Of a DNA stretch of 64,000 nt, positions 8,688 to 17,327 are shown piece after piece. The notes beneath the pieces were generated by a model. The model saw only the letters and a program-made list of their open reading frames with translations. It was not told the origin of the DNA and did no database searches. Each line of letters begins with the position of its first letter. Position 1 is the first letter of the stretch. The DNA is from JACKCD01 sp041390905 (GTDB taxonomy: Bacteria; Chloroflexota; Anaerolineae; Promineifilales; Promineifilaceae): positions 2,860,723 to 2,924,722 of the forward strand of contig JAWKPA010000012.1 in assembly GCA_041390905.1 (NCBI GenBank), read 5' to 3'. Position numbers and translations under genes: made by a program.

Positions 8688-9911
8688 ATGGGCTTTTTAC
8701 GCAATACAGGTGGCTACAGCGAAGTTTGGACCGTTGGCGAACTCAACAGCTACATCAAAGATTTGTTCGAGATTGATTACCGGTTGCAGGATGTCGAAGT
8801 CAGCGGCGAAATCTCCAACTTTTCCCAGGCACGCTCCGGCCATCTCTACTTCACCCTGAAAGACGAAAAGGCACAGCTTCGCTGCGTCATGTGGCGGTCA
8901 GCGGCTGAACGGCTGCGCTTTACCCCCAAAGACGGCGATGCGGTGGTTGCTGGCGGGCGGGTATCGGTTTATGAGGCCAGCGGCGTGTACCAGCTTTATG
9001 CCGAACGGCTGGAGCCAGCCGGCCGGGGCAACCTTGCCCTCGCCTTTGAACGGTTAAAAGAGCTGTTGGCCGACGAAGGGCTGTTTGACCCCGCCCACAA
9101 AAAGCCCATCCCCACCTTCCCCAACAAAATTGGCATCGTCACCTCAGCCGATGCCGCCGCCCTGCGCGACATTTTAAACGTGCTGCGCCGCCGCTACCCG
9201 CTGGTACAGGTGCTAATTGCCCCCACGCTGGTGCAGGGGGAACAGGCTCCGGCACAAATTGTGCGGGCGTTGCAATGGCTAGACGGCCGTTCCGACCTCG
9301 ACACCATCCTCATTGCACGCGGCGGCGGCTCCATCGAAGATTTGTGGGCGTTTAACGATGAGCGCGTCGCCCGCGCCGTGTTTGCCGCCCAGCACCCCAT
9401 CATCAGCGGCGTGGGGCATGAAACAGATTTCACCATCACCGATTTTGTCGCCGATTTACGCGCCCCCACCCCATCGGCCGCCGCCGAGCTGGCCGTGCCG
9501 GACCGCGAGGAGCTGTATCCGCTGGTGCAGGGGCTGCAAAACGCCCTCGCCGCCGACATCAAAAGCCGGATTCAGGAGGCGCGGTGGGAGGTGCAGTCGC
9601 TGGTGCAGCAGATTGCACTCCACAATCCGCAGCGTGGGCTTGACGGCAACCGGCAGCGGGTAGATATGCTGGTCAATCGGCTGGATCAAAGTATGGAGCG
9701 GCGGCTAACCAGGGGGCGTAATCGGCTGGCTCTGCTGGAAGCGCGGCTAACGGCCGTTAATCCCCAAACCATCCTCGCCCGTGGTTACGCCATTGTCCGC
9801 GACCAAAACGGCCGTTTACTCCGCACCGTCCAAAACGCGGCGGTTGGGGATCATTTGCACGTCCAACTCAGTGACGGCATTATTGAGGTAGAAATCACCC
9901 GTAACCAGTAA
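8688..9911 (+). CDS. xseA: Exodeoxyribonuclease VII large subunit
   Basis: This 407-residue subunit of exonuclease VII, with XseB, degrades single-stranded DNA to oligonucleotides from both ends. An OB-fold DNA-binding domain covers roughly residues 10-110 (GEISNFSQARSGHLYFTLKD) and the catalytic domain follows, with KIGIVTSADAAALRDI, ARGGGSIEDLWAFNDE and the conserved ISGVGHETDFTI. Long helices occupy the C-terminus. The small subunit gene lies 3.3 kb downstream, beyond four unrelated genes on the same strand, so the pair is split. Start ATG has AGGGGAT upstream. Confidence 0.96.
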   Translation: MGFLRNTGGYSEVWTVGELNSYIKDLFEIDYRLQDVEVSGEISNFSQARSGHLYFTLKDEKAQLRCVMWRSAAERLRFTPKDGDAVVAGGRVSVYEASGVYQLYAERLEPAGRGNLALAFERLKELLADEGLFDPAHKKPIPTFPNKIGIVTSADAAALRDILNVLRRRYPLVQVLIAPTLVQGEQAPAQIVRALQWLDGRSDLDTILIARGGGSIEDLWAFNDERVARAVFAAQHPIISGVGHETDFTITDFVADLRAPTPSAAAELAVPDREELYPLVQGLQNALAADIKSRIQEARWEVQSLVQQIALHNPQRGLDGNRQRVDMLVNRLDQSMERRLTRGRNRLALLEARLTAVNPQTILARGYAIVRDQNGRLLRTVQNAAVGDHLHVQLSDGIIEVEITRNQ

Positions 9912-9934
9912 CCCTGATTACCGGTTAGCAAACC

Positions 9935-10924
9935 ATGACCAACAAACCCTTTGTGATCGTCAGCCACACCCTTCCAGAAGCATGGCTGGCAAAGCTATAT
10001 GAAACGTGCGAGGTGCTGGTGGGGCCAGAAACGGCCGTTACCCCCGCCCTCTCCCCCGAACTCGAAGCCCAACTCCACCGCGCCGACGGCCTCATGACCA
10101 TGCTCACCGTCCGCGTGGATGACGCGCTGCTGGCAAGAGCTTCCAACCTGCGCGTGGTCAGCAACATGGCCGTTGGCACCGACAACGTGGACAAAGCCGC
10201 CTGCACCGCACGCGGCATCCCCGTCGGCAACACCCCTGGCGTTCTCACCGAAGGCACGGCCGATTTGGCGATGGCGATTTTGCTGGCCGTTGCCCGCCGC
10301 CTGCCCGAAGCCAGCCGCGATGCCCGCGAAGGCCGCTGGACCACGTGGTCGCCCACCGGCTGGCTCGGAGCCGACCTCAACGGGGCGACGTTGGGCATCA
10401 TTGGGCTGGGGCAAATTGGCAGCGCCATCGCCCACCGCGCCCGCGCCTTTGGCCTCAACATCGTCTACCACAACCGCAGCCGCTCTCCCGAAAAGGAGCA
10501 GGCGCTCAACGCCACCTGGCTGCCGCTGCCCGACCTGCTGGCGCAAAGCGATTTTGTCATGGTCAGCACCCCGCTCACCCCCGACACCCACCACCTGATC
10601 AACGCCGCCGCCCTGCAAGCGATGAAGCCCACGGCCATTTTGGTCAACATCGCCCGTGGCCCCGTGGTGGACAGCAACGCCCTGCTCACCGCCCTGCGCG
10701 AAGGCTGGATTCAGGCCGCCGCCCTTGACGTGACCGACCCCGAACCACTGCCGGCCGACCATCCCCTCTACGCCCTGCCCAACTGCTTCATCACCCCCCA
10801 CATCGGCTCCGCCGCCAACGGCACGCGCCGGGCTATGGCGGAACTGGCGGTGGAGAATTTGCTGTTGGGGGTACAGGGGGAACGGTTAAAGCATTGTGTG
10901 AATACGGCCGTTTACCAACCGTAA
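9935..10924 (+). CDS. D-isomer 2-hydroxyacid dehydrogenase (glyoxylate/hydroxypyruvate reductase-like)
   Basis: The protein has 329 residues and the two-domain architecture of NAD(P)-dependent D-2-hydroxyacid dehydrogenases. The nucleotide-binding motif is GLGQIGSAI near residue 153. The catalytic triad is the Arg of NIARGPVVD, the Glu of DPEPLP and the His of TPHIGSA. The pattern VSNMAVGTDNVD with the early TP-G segment resembles glyoxylate and hydroxypyruvate reductases, so reduction of glyoxylate to glycolate is the likely activity, although substrate cannot be fixed from sequence. It follows xseA by 23 bp and may be cotranscribed. Confidence 0.87.
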   Translation: MTNKPFVIVSHTLPEAWLAKLYETCEVLVGPETAVTPALSPELEAQLHRADGLMTMLTVRVDDALLARASNLRVVSNMAVGTDNVDKAACTARGIPVGNTPGVLTEGTADLAMAILLAVARRLPEASRDAREGRWTTWSPTGWLGADLNGATLGIIGLGQIGSAIAHRARAFGLNIVYHNRSRSPEKEQALNATWLPLPDLLAQSDFVMVSTPLTPDTHHLINAAALQAMKPTAILVNIARGPVVDSNALLTALREGWIQAAALDVTDPEPLPADHPLYALPNCFITPHIGSAANGTRRAMAELAVENLLLGVQGERLKHCVNTAVYQP

Positions 10925-11016
10925 GCCCCATTGCAACCCACCCCTGCTTTACTCAACGTCCAATAATCGTTGGGTAGGCGACAAGTTGACACATTGTTTG
11001 GCGATATAATCCGGCC

Positions 11017-11919
11017 ATGCTCGTCTACGACATCCGTAACCTGGTCAAACAATACCCAGGGCAGCAGCAGCCTGCCAACGACCACATCACCTTACAAATT
11101 GAACAAGGGGAAATTTTTGGGCTGCTGGGCGACAATGGCGCGGGCAAAAGCACGCTGGTGCAGCAAATGGTCAACCTGATTGCGCCCACGTCGGGGGAAA
11201 TTTGGCTGTGGCAACGGCCGTTAAGCCAACACCCCCACCTGCCCGCCAGCACCGTCGGCTACATGCCCCAGGCCGGTGAAGCCCTCAACAGCCTCACCGT
11301 CGCCGAATCCCTCTACTTCACCGCCCACCTGCGCGGCCTCAGCCGGGCAGAAGCGCGGCAAGAGCGAGAGCGACTGCTGGGGCTGTGGGAGCTTGAACCA
11401 CTGCGCCACCGCATCCCCGCCCAGCTTTCCGGCGGGCAAAAGCGGCTGCTGCAAATTGCGGTAGCCATAGCCGGGTCGCCGCCCGTCCTCATTCTCGATG
11501 AACCCACCAACCACCTCGACCCGCAGCGTCGTCAGCTTGTGTGGCAAAATTTGCGCCAGCTTAACCGCAGCACCGGCACGACCATCATCTTTATCACCCA
11601 CGATGCCATCGAGGCGGAAAAAATTATCCAGCGGGTGGGGATTTTGCGGGCGGGCAAGCTGGTGGCACTGGGCAAACCGGGGGAGCTAAAGAAACGGGTT
11701 GACCAACTGCTGCGGCTGGAGCTGTTTTTTGACCCGGCCACGCCGCCCACGCTGCCGCCATCGTTCAATCCGATTAGCATTGAACCGGGGCGTTGGCTGC
11801 TGCGGCTGCCGCAGGAGGCAATAACGGCCGTTTTTACCCACCTCGATCTCACCCAGCTCGATGATTTTCGGCTACACTCAGCTACGCTAGAAGATTTGTA
11901 CCTGCACTATGCCGCCTAA
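11017..11919 (+). CDS. ABC transporter ATP-binding protein (ABC-2 exporter type)
   Basis: This is a 300-residue ABC ATPase. The Walker A motif is GDNGAGKST (about residue 38), the signature is LSGGQKR, Walker B is VLILDEPTNHLD, and the switch histidine is in FITHDA. A C-terminal extension of about 80 residues beyond the ATPase core is common in the DrrA/CcmA-like exporter group. Its stop overlaps the start of the permease gene by 11 bp, so the two are translationally coupled and form an exporter; the cargo is unknown. Three ACGGCCGT palindromes fall in or at the end of this gene. Confidence 0.9.
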   Translation: MLVYDIRNLVKQYPGQQQPANDHITLQIEQGEIFGLLGDNGAGKSTLVQQMVNLIAPTSGEIWLWQRPLSQHPHLPASTVGYMPQAGEALNSLTVAESLYFTAHLRGLSRAEARQERERLLGLWELEPLRHRIPAQLSGGQKRLLQIAVAIAGSPPVLILDEPTNHLDPQRRQLVWQNLRQLNRSTGTTIIFITHDAIEAEKIIQRVGILRAGKLVALGKPGELKKRVDQLLRLELFFDPATPPTLPPSFNPISIEPGRWLLRLPQEAITAVFTHLDLTQLDDFRLHSATLEDLYLHYAA

Positions 11920-12667
11920 CGCGATCAATAAACGGCCGTCGGCCGCCACCCAACTGCTCGATCTCACCCTCATCCAGCTTTCCAACTTCCGCTGGGCGTG
12001 GCGCAGCACCCTGCTCACCGGCATCGTCGCCCCGCTGCTCAGCCTCATGGGGCTGGGTCTGTTTGCCCGCGATGCCGGGGCAGAGGCACTGGCCTATGTC
12101 CTCACCGGCAACGTCGTCATGGCACTGATGTTTGAAAACCTCAACCGCGTTTCCAGCAACTTTGCCTACATGAAAGCAATGGGAACCCTGACCTATTTTG
12201 CCACCCTGCCCGTGCGTCGTTCGCTGCTGGTGCTGGCAACGCTGCTGGCCTTTTTTCTACTCTCCCTGCCGGCCACGCTTGTCACCATCCTGTTTGGCAG
12301 TTGGTTTTTGGGCGTTACCCTGCATGTCAGCCCGTTTATTGTGGTGGTGGTGCCATTAACGGCCGTTCCCCTCGCCGCCCTCGGAGCCTTTATTGGCCTC
12401 AAAATGCGCTCCCCAGCCGAAGCCGGGCCAGTGACCACGCTCATCGTCTTCCTGTTTATCAGCATCGGCCCCGTCATCTTTCCCCCGTCCCGGCTGCCAT
12501 CGGTGATGCAAAGTATCGGCCGGCTTAGCCCCGCCACCTATGCCGCCTCCGCCCTGCGCCAAACCCTGCTCGGCCCAGCCACGCCGCAACTCGCCATTGA
12601 TTTGGCCGTACTGCTCTTTGTGGCTGTTATCCTGAGCCACCTTGTCAACCGAACCAATAGCCAGTAA
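11909..12667 (+). CDS. ABC-2 type transporter permease
   Basis: This 252-residue membrane protein shows about six hydrophobic segments (for example around residues 38-58, 62-80, 100-135, 145-165, 175-195 and 225-245) and follows the ATPase with overlapping coding sequence. The YFATLPVRRSLLVLA segment resembles the coupling region of ABC-2 permeases. It should form the membrane channel of the exporter encoded with the preceding gene. What it exports (lipid, polyketide, peptide or drug) cannot be told from the sequence. Confidence 0.85.
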   Translation: MPPNAINKRPSAATQLLDLTLIQLSNFRWAWRSTLLTGIVAPLLSLMGLGLFARDAGAEALAYVLTGNVVMALMFENLNRVSSNFAYMKAMGTLTYFATLPVRRSLLVLATLLAFFLLSLPATLVTILFGSWFLGVTLHVSPFIVVVVPLTAVPLAALGAFIGLKMRSPAEAGPVTTLIVFLFISIGPVIFPPSRLPSVMQSIGRLSPATYAASALRQTLLGPATPQLAIDLAVLLFVAVILSHLVNRTNSQ

Positions 12668-12715
12668 TCTACTGTTTACCAATTACTGTTTACCGATTAC
12701 GGGTTACACGAAACA

Positions 12716-13168
12716 ATGCACATCTTTCTTCGACTCATCAACGACGGTGTTAATCTCATTCTGCTGCTGTTCAAGCCCATGCGCTTGGGGGTAAAGCTGC
12801 TGCTTATTCAGGACGACCAGGTTTTGCTGGTTAAACACAAATATGGCGACGATTGGTATTTGCCCGGTGGCGGCATCCAAAAGGGAGAGGCTGTGGAAGC
12901 GGCTGGCCGCCGCGAAGCTAAAGAAGAGCTTGGAGCCACCTTGGGCGACGTGCGCGTCTTTGGCATCTACTCCCGTCCCCACCACAACCACCACGTTGCC
13001 GTTCTCCTCTGTGAAGATTTCACCATGACGGGCAACACCGACTTTGAAATTGAGCGCTTCCAGTTTTTTCCCGTCTGGCAGCTTCCCGCCGATGCCTCGA
13101 AAGCGACGCGCAACCGGGTGGCGGAATATTTGCGGCGGGAACAGGTGTCGGGGCTGGGGGCGTGGTAA
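12716..13168 (+). CDS. NUDIX hydrolase
   Basis: This 150-residue protein carries a full Nudix box, GGGIQKGEAVEAAGRREAKEELG, at about residues 50-72 (given here only as landmarks: G51, E58, R66-E67, E70-E71, G73 pattern Gx5Ex7REUxEExGU). The glutamates bind Mg2+ for hydrolysis of nucleoside-diphosphate-linked substrates. The N-terminal 20 residues are hydrophobic, so it may be membrane-associated. Substrate is unknown. It lies between the exporter genes and xseB on the same strand. Confidence 0.88.
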   Translation: MHIFLRLINDGVNLILLLFKPMRLGVKLLLIQDDQVLLVKHKYGDDWYLPGGGIQKGEAVEAAGRREAKEELGATLGDVRVFGIYSRPHHNHHVAVLLCEDFTMTGNTDFEIERFQFFPVWQLPADASKATRNRVAEYLRREQVSGLGAW

Positions 13169-13244
13169 TTTGTGCCATGCACAATAAGCAACAATTGACT
13201 AAAATAGGGGTTGGTGGCTAACAGGCTGCCAAGGAGTAGTGACA

Positions 13245-13466
13245 ATGAGCAATGATTTGGCACATTTGACGTTTGAACAGGCATTGAGGGCGTTGGAGGA
13301 AACGGCCGTTAAACTCGAAAGCGGCGACCTCTCTCTGGAAGAATCTCTGACCCTGTACGAACAAGGCCAAAAGCTGGCCGCCTTCTGCACCCAACAGCTC
13401 GACCACGCCACCCTGCGCGTCGAGCAGCTAACAACCGATGGAGAAATTGTTGAGATTGGAGATTAG
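13245..13466 (+). CDS. xseB: Exodeoxyribonuclease VII small subunit
   Basis: The 73-residue protein matches XseB, whose two-helix hairpin binds several-fold to the XseA C-terminus. Characteristic are the segment LTFEQALRALEE, LESGDLSLEESLTLYEQG and the C-terminal stretch around QQLDHATLRVEQL. ATG 13245 is preferred over GTG 13239 because AAGGAG lies 8 bases before it. An ACGGCCGT palindrome encodes the ETAVKLE segment, showing that this motif is tolerated even in short conserved proteins. Confidence 0.93.
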   Translation: MSNDLAHLTFEQALRALEETAVKLESGDLSLEESLTLYEQGQKLAAFCTQQLDHATLRVEQLTTDGEIVEIGD

Positions 13467-13657
13467 AGATTGGAGATTCCTTGGCAGTTAACAAAATAAA
13501 TGAGTAAACATGTCATTTCGAGGTCCTCCGAGAAATCCCATTGACATTGCTCTGTGAGCGGGATTTCTCCTCGAAGACTCGTCGAAATGACGTTGTTTTT
13601 TTACCCAAATAAATTGTTAACACACAACTAATCTCCAATCCCCAATCTCCAATCTCC
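13451..13657. repeat. Nested palindromic element between xseB and ftsY
   Basis: Outermost arms are the GATTGGAGATT words (13453-13478) and their complements (13629-13657). Inside is an inverted repeat of TTAACAAAATAAATGAGTAAA (13488-13508) with an imperfect partner at 13600-13620, and innermost is GTCATTTCGA (13512-13521) paired with its complement at 13582-13591. The inner part matches a MITE-like family also seen at 50664-50808 and in degenerate form near 60585-60668. Confidence 0.75.
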
Positions 13658-13666
13658 CGCATCTAC

Positions 13667-14569
13667 ATGTTTAAAAGCATCCGCGAATCCCTAACCCGTA
13701 CCCGGCAGTCCGTTTTCGGCCAAATCGCCGGTGTGCTGGGCATGGGCGACATAACCGAAGAAACCTGGGAAGATTTAGAAACCCTGCTGGTACAAGCTGA
13801 CGTTGGTGTCTCCACCACCCTCGACGTGGTAGAAAAGCTGCGCCAGCGGGTGGACAACGAGGGGCTGTACCGTGCCGACCAGCTTTTCAAGGCACTCAAA
13901 CAAGAGCTACGCGCCCTGCTCTTTGACCCGCCGCCGCTGTCCATGGAAGACAAACGCGCCCTCACCGTCGTCATGGTCGTGGGTGTCAACGGCTCTGGCA
14001 AAACAACCACCATTGGCAAGATGGCACTGCGCTACAAAGGCCAGGGGCGCAAGGTGATGCTGGCGGCTGGCGACACCTTCCGCGCTGCCGCCATTGACCA
14101 GCTTCGTGTTTGGAGCGAGCGGGCTGATGTGCCAATCATCGCTGGCGAACCGGGTGGCGACCCGGCAGCCGTGGCCTATGATTCCATCCGTGCTGCCCGC
14201 GCCCGTGGCTATGACCTGCTGTTTGTAGATACGGCCGGCCGTCTGCACACCAAATTCAACCTGATGAAAGAGCTGGAAAAAGTCTACGCCACCTGCCAGA
14301 AAAGCGTCCACCAGGCTCCCCATGACGTGCTGCTGGTGTTGGATGCCCCCACCGGGCAAAATGCCTTTTTGCAAGCGCAAAAATTCACCGAATCGGTCAA
14401 AGTAACGGGCGTTATCTTGACCAAGCTTGACGGCACGGCTAAGGGTGGCATGGTTTTCGCCATCTACAAAGAGTTAGGGCTACCAGTGCGCTTTATTGGC
14501 ACTGGTGAAAGCATCCACGATTTGGCCCCGTTTGACCCCGACCAGTTTGTTAACGCCCTATTTGAATAA
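13667..14569 (+). CDS. ftsY: Signal recognition particle receptor FtsY
   Basis: This 300-residue SRP GTPase docks ribosome-SRP complexes at the membrane. It lacks the long acidic A domain of the E. coli protein and consists of the N helical bundle (about 1-85) and the G domain: GVNGSGKTTTIGKMA (G1), DTFRAAAIDQL, DTAGRLHTKFNLMKEL (G3), and TKLDGTAKGG (G4). The C-terminal sequence GTGESIHDLAPFDPDQFVNALF is diagnostic for FtsY rather than Ffh. It contains no ACGGCCGT palindrome. Confidence 0.96.
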   Translation: MFKSIRESLTRTRQSVFGQIAGVLGMGDITEETWEDLETLLVQADVGVSTTLDVVEKLRQRVDNEGLYRADQLFKALKQELRALLFDPPPLSMEDKRALTVVMVVGVNGSGKTTTIGKMALRYKGQGRKVMLAAGDTFRAAAIDQLRVWSERADVPIIAGEPGGDPAAVAYDSIRAARARGYDLLFVDTAGRLHTKFNLMKELEKVYATCQKSVHQAPHDVLLVLDAPTGQNAFLQAQKFTESVKVTGVILTKLDGTAKGGMVFAIYKELGLPVRFIGTGESIHDLAPFDPDQFVNALFE

Positions 14570-15029
14570 TCTCAATAACTATGGGTTCAATCAAAAATAA
14601 CTTTGCAGTTCCAGAAGTTCAACTTCTGAGAGAAGTTGAACTTCTAAATCCCAAGTTATAGTTGGGCAAGAAGTTCAACTTCTCGGAAGAAGTTAAACTT
14701 CTCAATCGCTAAGTTAATAACGAACGCTTACTAACTACCAAGCCTCATTCCCATGCGCTACGTGGGAACCCTCTGCACCCGCTCTGCGGGTGCTTGCCAC
14801 GCCATTATTCCATGCCTTAACCCGCAGCGTGGTAGGGAACGGCACCAAGGAGACCATGGTGATGAGTTGACTTGGTAGTCATAATTTAATTAAGGAATGG
14901 GAATTAAATACCTTGCCCATTTAGAAGTTCAACTTCTTCTGAGAAGTAACCTATTAGAAGTTTAACTTCTTCTGAGAAGTTGAACTTCTTGCGTAACTTA
15001 TTTAATCCTTGTTCCTAAGGAAATGAGTG
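14570..15029. other. Repeat-filled intergenic region before prfB
   Basis: This 460-bp region contains no convincing gene. It is occupied by at least seven copies of the AGAAGTTNAACTTCT palindrome (14613, 14631, 14669, 14688, 14923, 14956, 14975) in two palindromic elements, about 14581-14715 and 14892-15020, separated by about 180 bp of unrecognised sequence. The prfB start lies immediately after the second element. Confidence 0.7.
14892..15020. repeat. AGAAGTTCAACTTCT element, GGAATGG flavour
   Basis: Outer arms TAAGGAATGGGAATTAAAT and its near-complement ATTTAATCCTTGTTCCTAAGG enclose three AGAAGTTNAACTTCT palindromes. The same architecture recurs at 49755-49849 and 50397-50490, with partial copies at 25679-25745 and 50610-50655. 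Confidence 0.8.
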
Positions 15030-16116
15030 ATGGAAACGATAATTGAACAACTGACCCCATTAAAAGAATCAATTGACCAACTGCGGAGGCGGCTTTGACA
15101 TCGCTATCAAGAGCGACAAGATAGCGACGCTAGAACGCGAGGCAGCGATGCCCGGCTTTTGGGACAAGCCTGACTATGCTCAAAAGATGATGCGTGAAAT
15201 CACCCAACTGCGTGATGAAGTGACTGTTTGGGAGAACTTGAGCAAACGGCTGCACGATGCGCTTGAGTTGGCGGAATTGGGTGACGAGGAGCTGGCCGAG
15301 GAGCTGGAAAATGAGGTGGTGGGGTTGCAAACGGCCGTTCACCAGCTAGAGTTCCAAACGCTGTTCGCCGGCCCTTATGACAAAGAAAACGCCATTTTAG
15401 CCATTCACGCTGGGGCTGGCGGCACTGAAGCGCAAGATTGGGCGCAAATGCTGGAGCGAATGTTTATTCGCTGGGCTGAGTCAAGCGGGCTGAAGGTGGA
15501 AATCATTGATGAAAGTGCCGGGGATGAAGCAGGCATAAAAAGCGTGATGATGTCGCTGGAAGGGCCGTATGCCTACGGCCGTTTTCAGTCTGAACGCGGG
15601 GTGCATCGGCTGGTGCGTATTTCACCCTATGATGCCTCCAGCCGCCGCCACACGTCATTTGCCAAGGTGGAGCTTTGGCCGGATGTGGCTGAGGATATTG
15701 AGATTGAGGTGGATGAGAAAGATTTGCGGATTGACCGTTTTCGCGCCAGCGGGGCGGGTGGTCAGCATGTGCAAAAGAACGAAACGGCCGTTCGTATCAC
15801 CCACCTTCCCACCGGCATCGTCGTCTCCTGCCAAAACCAGCGCTCACTGACGCAAAACATGCAGGTCGCCATGAACATCCTCAAAGCCCAGCTTTTTGAC
15901 CGCGAGCAGCGCAAACAGGAAGAAGAGCTGGCCGAGTTAAAAGGGGAAGATGTGGACGCCGGCTGGGGCAGCCAAATTCGCTCCTATGTCCTCCACCCCT
16001 ACAAAATGGTCAAAGACCACCGCACCAGCCACGAGGTTGGCAACACGCAGGCGGTGCTAGACGGCCGTTTAGACGACTTTATGGAAGCCTACTTGCGCTA
16101 CAAAGTTGGCGAATAA
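15030..16116 (+). CDS. prfB: Peptide chain release factor 2, programmed +1 frameshift
   Basis: RF2 recognises UGA and UAA stop codons and triggers peptide release. The first 22 codons (ATG 15030 to CTT 15093-15095) run into an in-frame TGA at 15096-15098; a +1 shift at CTT-TGA-C continues at GAC 15097 to the stop at 16116, giving about 361 residues. The downstream frame shows FDIAIKSDKIATLE and the PGFWD start region, RISPYDASSRRHTSF (codon-recognition loop, SPY instead of the more usual SPF), and the catalytic GGQ in ASGAGGQHVQKNE. The shift allows autoregulation by RF2 level. rsfS follows after a hairpin repeat. Confidence 0.95.
15084..15099 (+). promoter_or_regulatory. prfB programmed frameshift site
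   Basis: The slippery codon CTT is followed directly by TGA-C, the canonical RF2 context. A Shine-Dalgarno-like purine stretch, CGGAGGCGG, lies immediately upstream, where the stimulator of +1 slippage is found in other bacteria. It departs from the common AGGGGG-TAT form. Confidence 0.9.
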
Positions 16117-16121
16117 AGATG

Positions 16122-16185
16122 TCACGCAAAGGCGCAAAGGCACAAAGCGAACGTCTGCTCTTGGCGACTTTGCGCCCTTGCGTGA
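16122..16185. repeat. Intergenic hairpin of GCAAAGGCGCAAAG words
   Basis: TCACGCAAAGGCGCAAAG at 16122-16139 pairs with CTTTGCGCCCTTGCGTGA at 16168-16185, with one mismatch. It lies directly after the prfB stop codon and could act as a 3-prime stabiliser or weak terminator. Confidence 0.75.
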
Positions 16186-16278
16186 GCTTCTTAAGAAACC
16201 TGGCGAATAAACCCGGTTGTCATCTAAAATGACCATGTTACAATCGCCAAACAAACTCAAAATCAATGGAGGTGTTCT

Positions 16279-16626
16279 CTGGAAAGTTTAGATTTGGCAC
16301 GGCTGATGGTAGATGCCGTGTTAGACAAAAAAGGAAGCGATATCGTCCTGCTCGATTTGCGCGAGCAGGCTCTTTTTGCCGACTACTTTCTCATTTGCAC
16401 GGGAGAAAACGAGCGTCAACTAAAAGCCATGGCCGAAAGCGTTGCCATGCAGGCTAAAGAAGAAGCATCGGTTCTGCCGCGTGGCATTGAGGGAGAGCCT
16501 GGCACCGGCTGGGTTTTGCTTGATTATGGCGACCTCGTTGTCCACATCTTTGGCCCGCACCAACGCGACTATTATCGGCTGGAAGAGCTGTGGACAAACG
16601 CCCATACCATCCTGCGAATGCAATAA
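16279..16626 (+). CDS. rsfS: Ribosomal silencing factor RsfS (Iojap family)
   Basis: RsfS binds ribosomal protein L14 and blocks subunit joining under starvation. The 115-residue product has the family landmarks LVDAVLDKKGSDI-like start (here LMVDAVLDKKGSDIVLLDLR), ADYFLICTGENERQLKAMAE and the C-terminal WVLLDYGDLVVHIFGPHQRDYY. I set the start at CTG 16279 because GGAGG lies 6-7 bases before it and because the reading from CTG (LESLDLARLM) matches the usual N-terminus of the family. TTG 16294 is the next option and would remove conserved residues. A clear terminator follows the stop codon. Confidence 0.85.
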   Translation: MESLDLARLMVDAVLDKKGSDIVLLDLREQALFADYFLICTGENERQLKAMAESVAMQAKEEASVLPRGIEGEPGTGWVLLDYGDLVVHIFGPHQRDYYRLEELWTNAHTILRMQ

Positions 16627-16650
16627 AAAAACGCCCACGTGGGCGTTTTT
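16625..16650 (+). terminator. Terminator of rsfS
   Basis: AACGCCCAC and GTGGGCGTT form a perfect 18-bp palindrome with A-rich sequence before and TTTTT after, immediately behind the stop codon. Confidence 0.9.
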
Positions 16651-16734
16651 ATCATTAAGGTGTAAGGCACTGCGGCCAAACCTGTCTAACAAACAAGGCG
16701 ATTGGGCAGTGCCTTGTACCTGTTTCATGACCCT

Positions 16735-17184
16735 CTACTCACGAATCCAGCTCTCACTGACGCGATCCCAGGATACCAGTTCAGCGGCAGCAAAGAACAG
16801 GCTGGCTTCACGTTCACCATTTTCGGGGCTGTCGGAGCCGTGAACAAGGTTGCGCCCGACTTCCATGCCCAGGTCGCCACGAATGGTGCCGGGGTTGGCC
16901 GCCACGGGGTTAGTTGCGCCAATGGTGGCCCGCGCCGCAGCAATGGCATCCTTGCCTTCCCACACCATTGCCACCACGGGCGCGGAGGTAATGTATTCGA
17001 TCAGGCCATTGTAAAACGGCCGTCCCTGATGCACAGCATAATGCTTTTCTGCCAACTCCTGCGACACCTGCATGAACTTCATGCCGATGAGCTTCAGCCC
17101 GCGCCGTTCAAACCGACCCACAATTTCACCAATTAACCCGCGCTGTACGCCATCGGGTTTGACCAAGATCAATGTACGTTCCAT
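16735..17184 (-). CDS. ndk: Nucleoside diphosphate kinase
   Basis: The 149-residue enzyme transfers the terminal phosphate of ATP to other nucleoside diphosphates through a phosphohistidine. MERTLILVKPDGVQRGLIGE at the N-terminus and the active-site histidine in NLVHGSDSPENGEREA are diagnostic. The ATG at 17184 fits the family start and has GGAGAT upstream; a longer open frame to 17307 runs through the terminator of the upstream gene and is not used. It follows the TPR-repeat gene on the same strand but is separated from it by a strong terminator. Confidence 0.97.
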   Translation of the reverse strand: MERTLILVKPDGVQRGLIGEIVGRFERRGLKLIGMKFMQVSQELAEKHYAVHQGRPFYNGLIEYITSAPVVAMVWEGKDAIAAARATIGATNPVAANPGTIRGDLGMEVGRNLVHGSDSPENGEREASLFFAAAELVSWDRVSESWIRE

Positions 17185-17217
17185 GAAACATCTCCAAACT
17201 ATTGAAATTTTTGCATA

Positions 17218-17256
17218 AAAAAAGGCAGCTATCGCGTTTTCCGAGCTGCCTTTTTT
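17218..17256 (-). terminator. Terminator of the TPR/WL-repeat gene
   Basis: AAAAAAGGCAGCT (17218-17230) and AGCTGCCTTTTTT (17244-17256) form a 13-bp stem around a 13-nt loop. It lies between the stop of the minus-strand repeat protein and the ndk start. Confidence 0.88.
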
Positions 17257-17327
17257 ATTTGTAATGCGTGCGGTTACAATAAACCGTTCACTCCAATGAT
17301 AAACCATCCTGGCGGCGATTCAAAATT

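Noticed and set aside
17185..17307. N-terminal extension of ndk
   Set aside because: It runs through the terminator of the preceding gene; the family start is at 17184.
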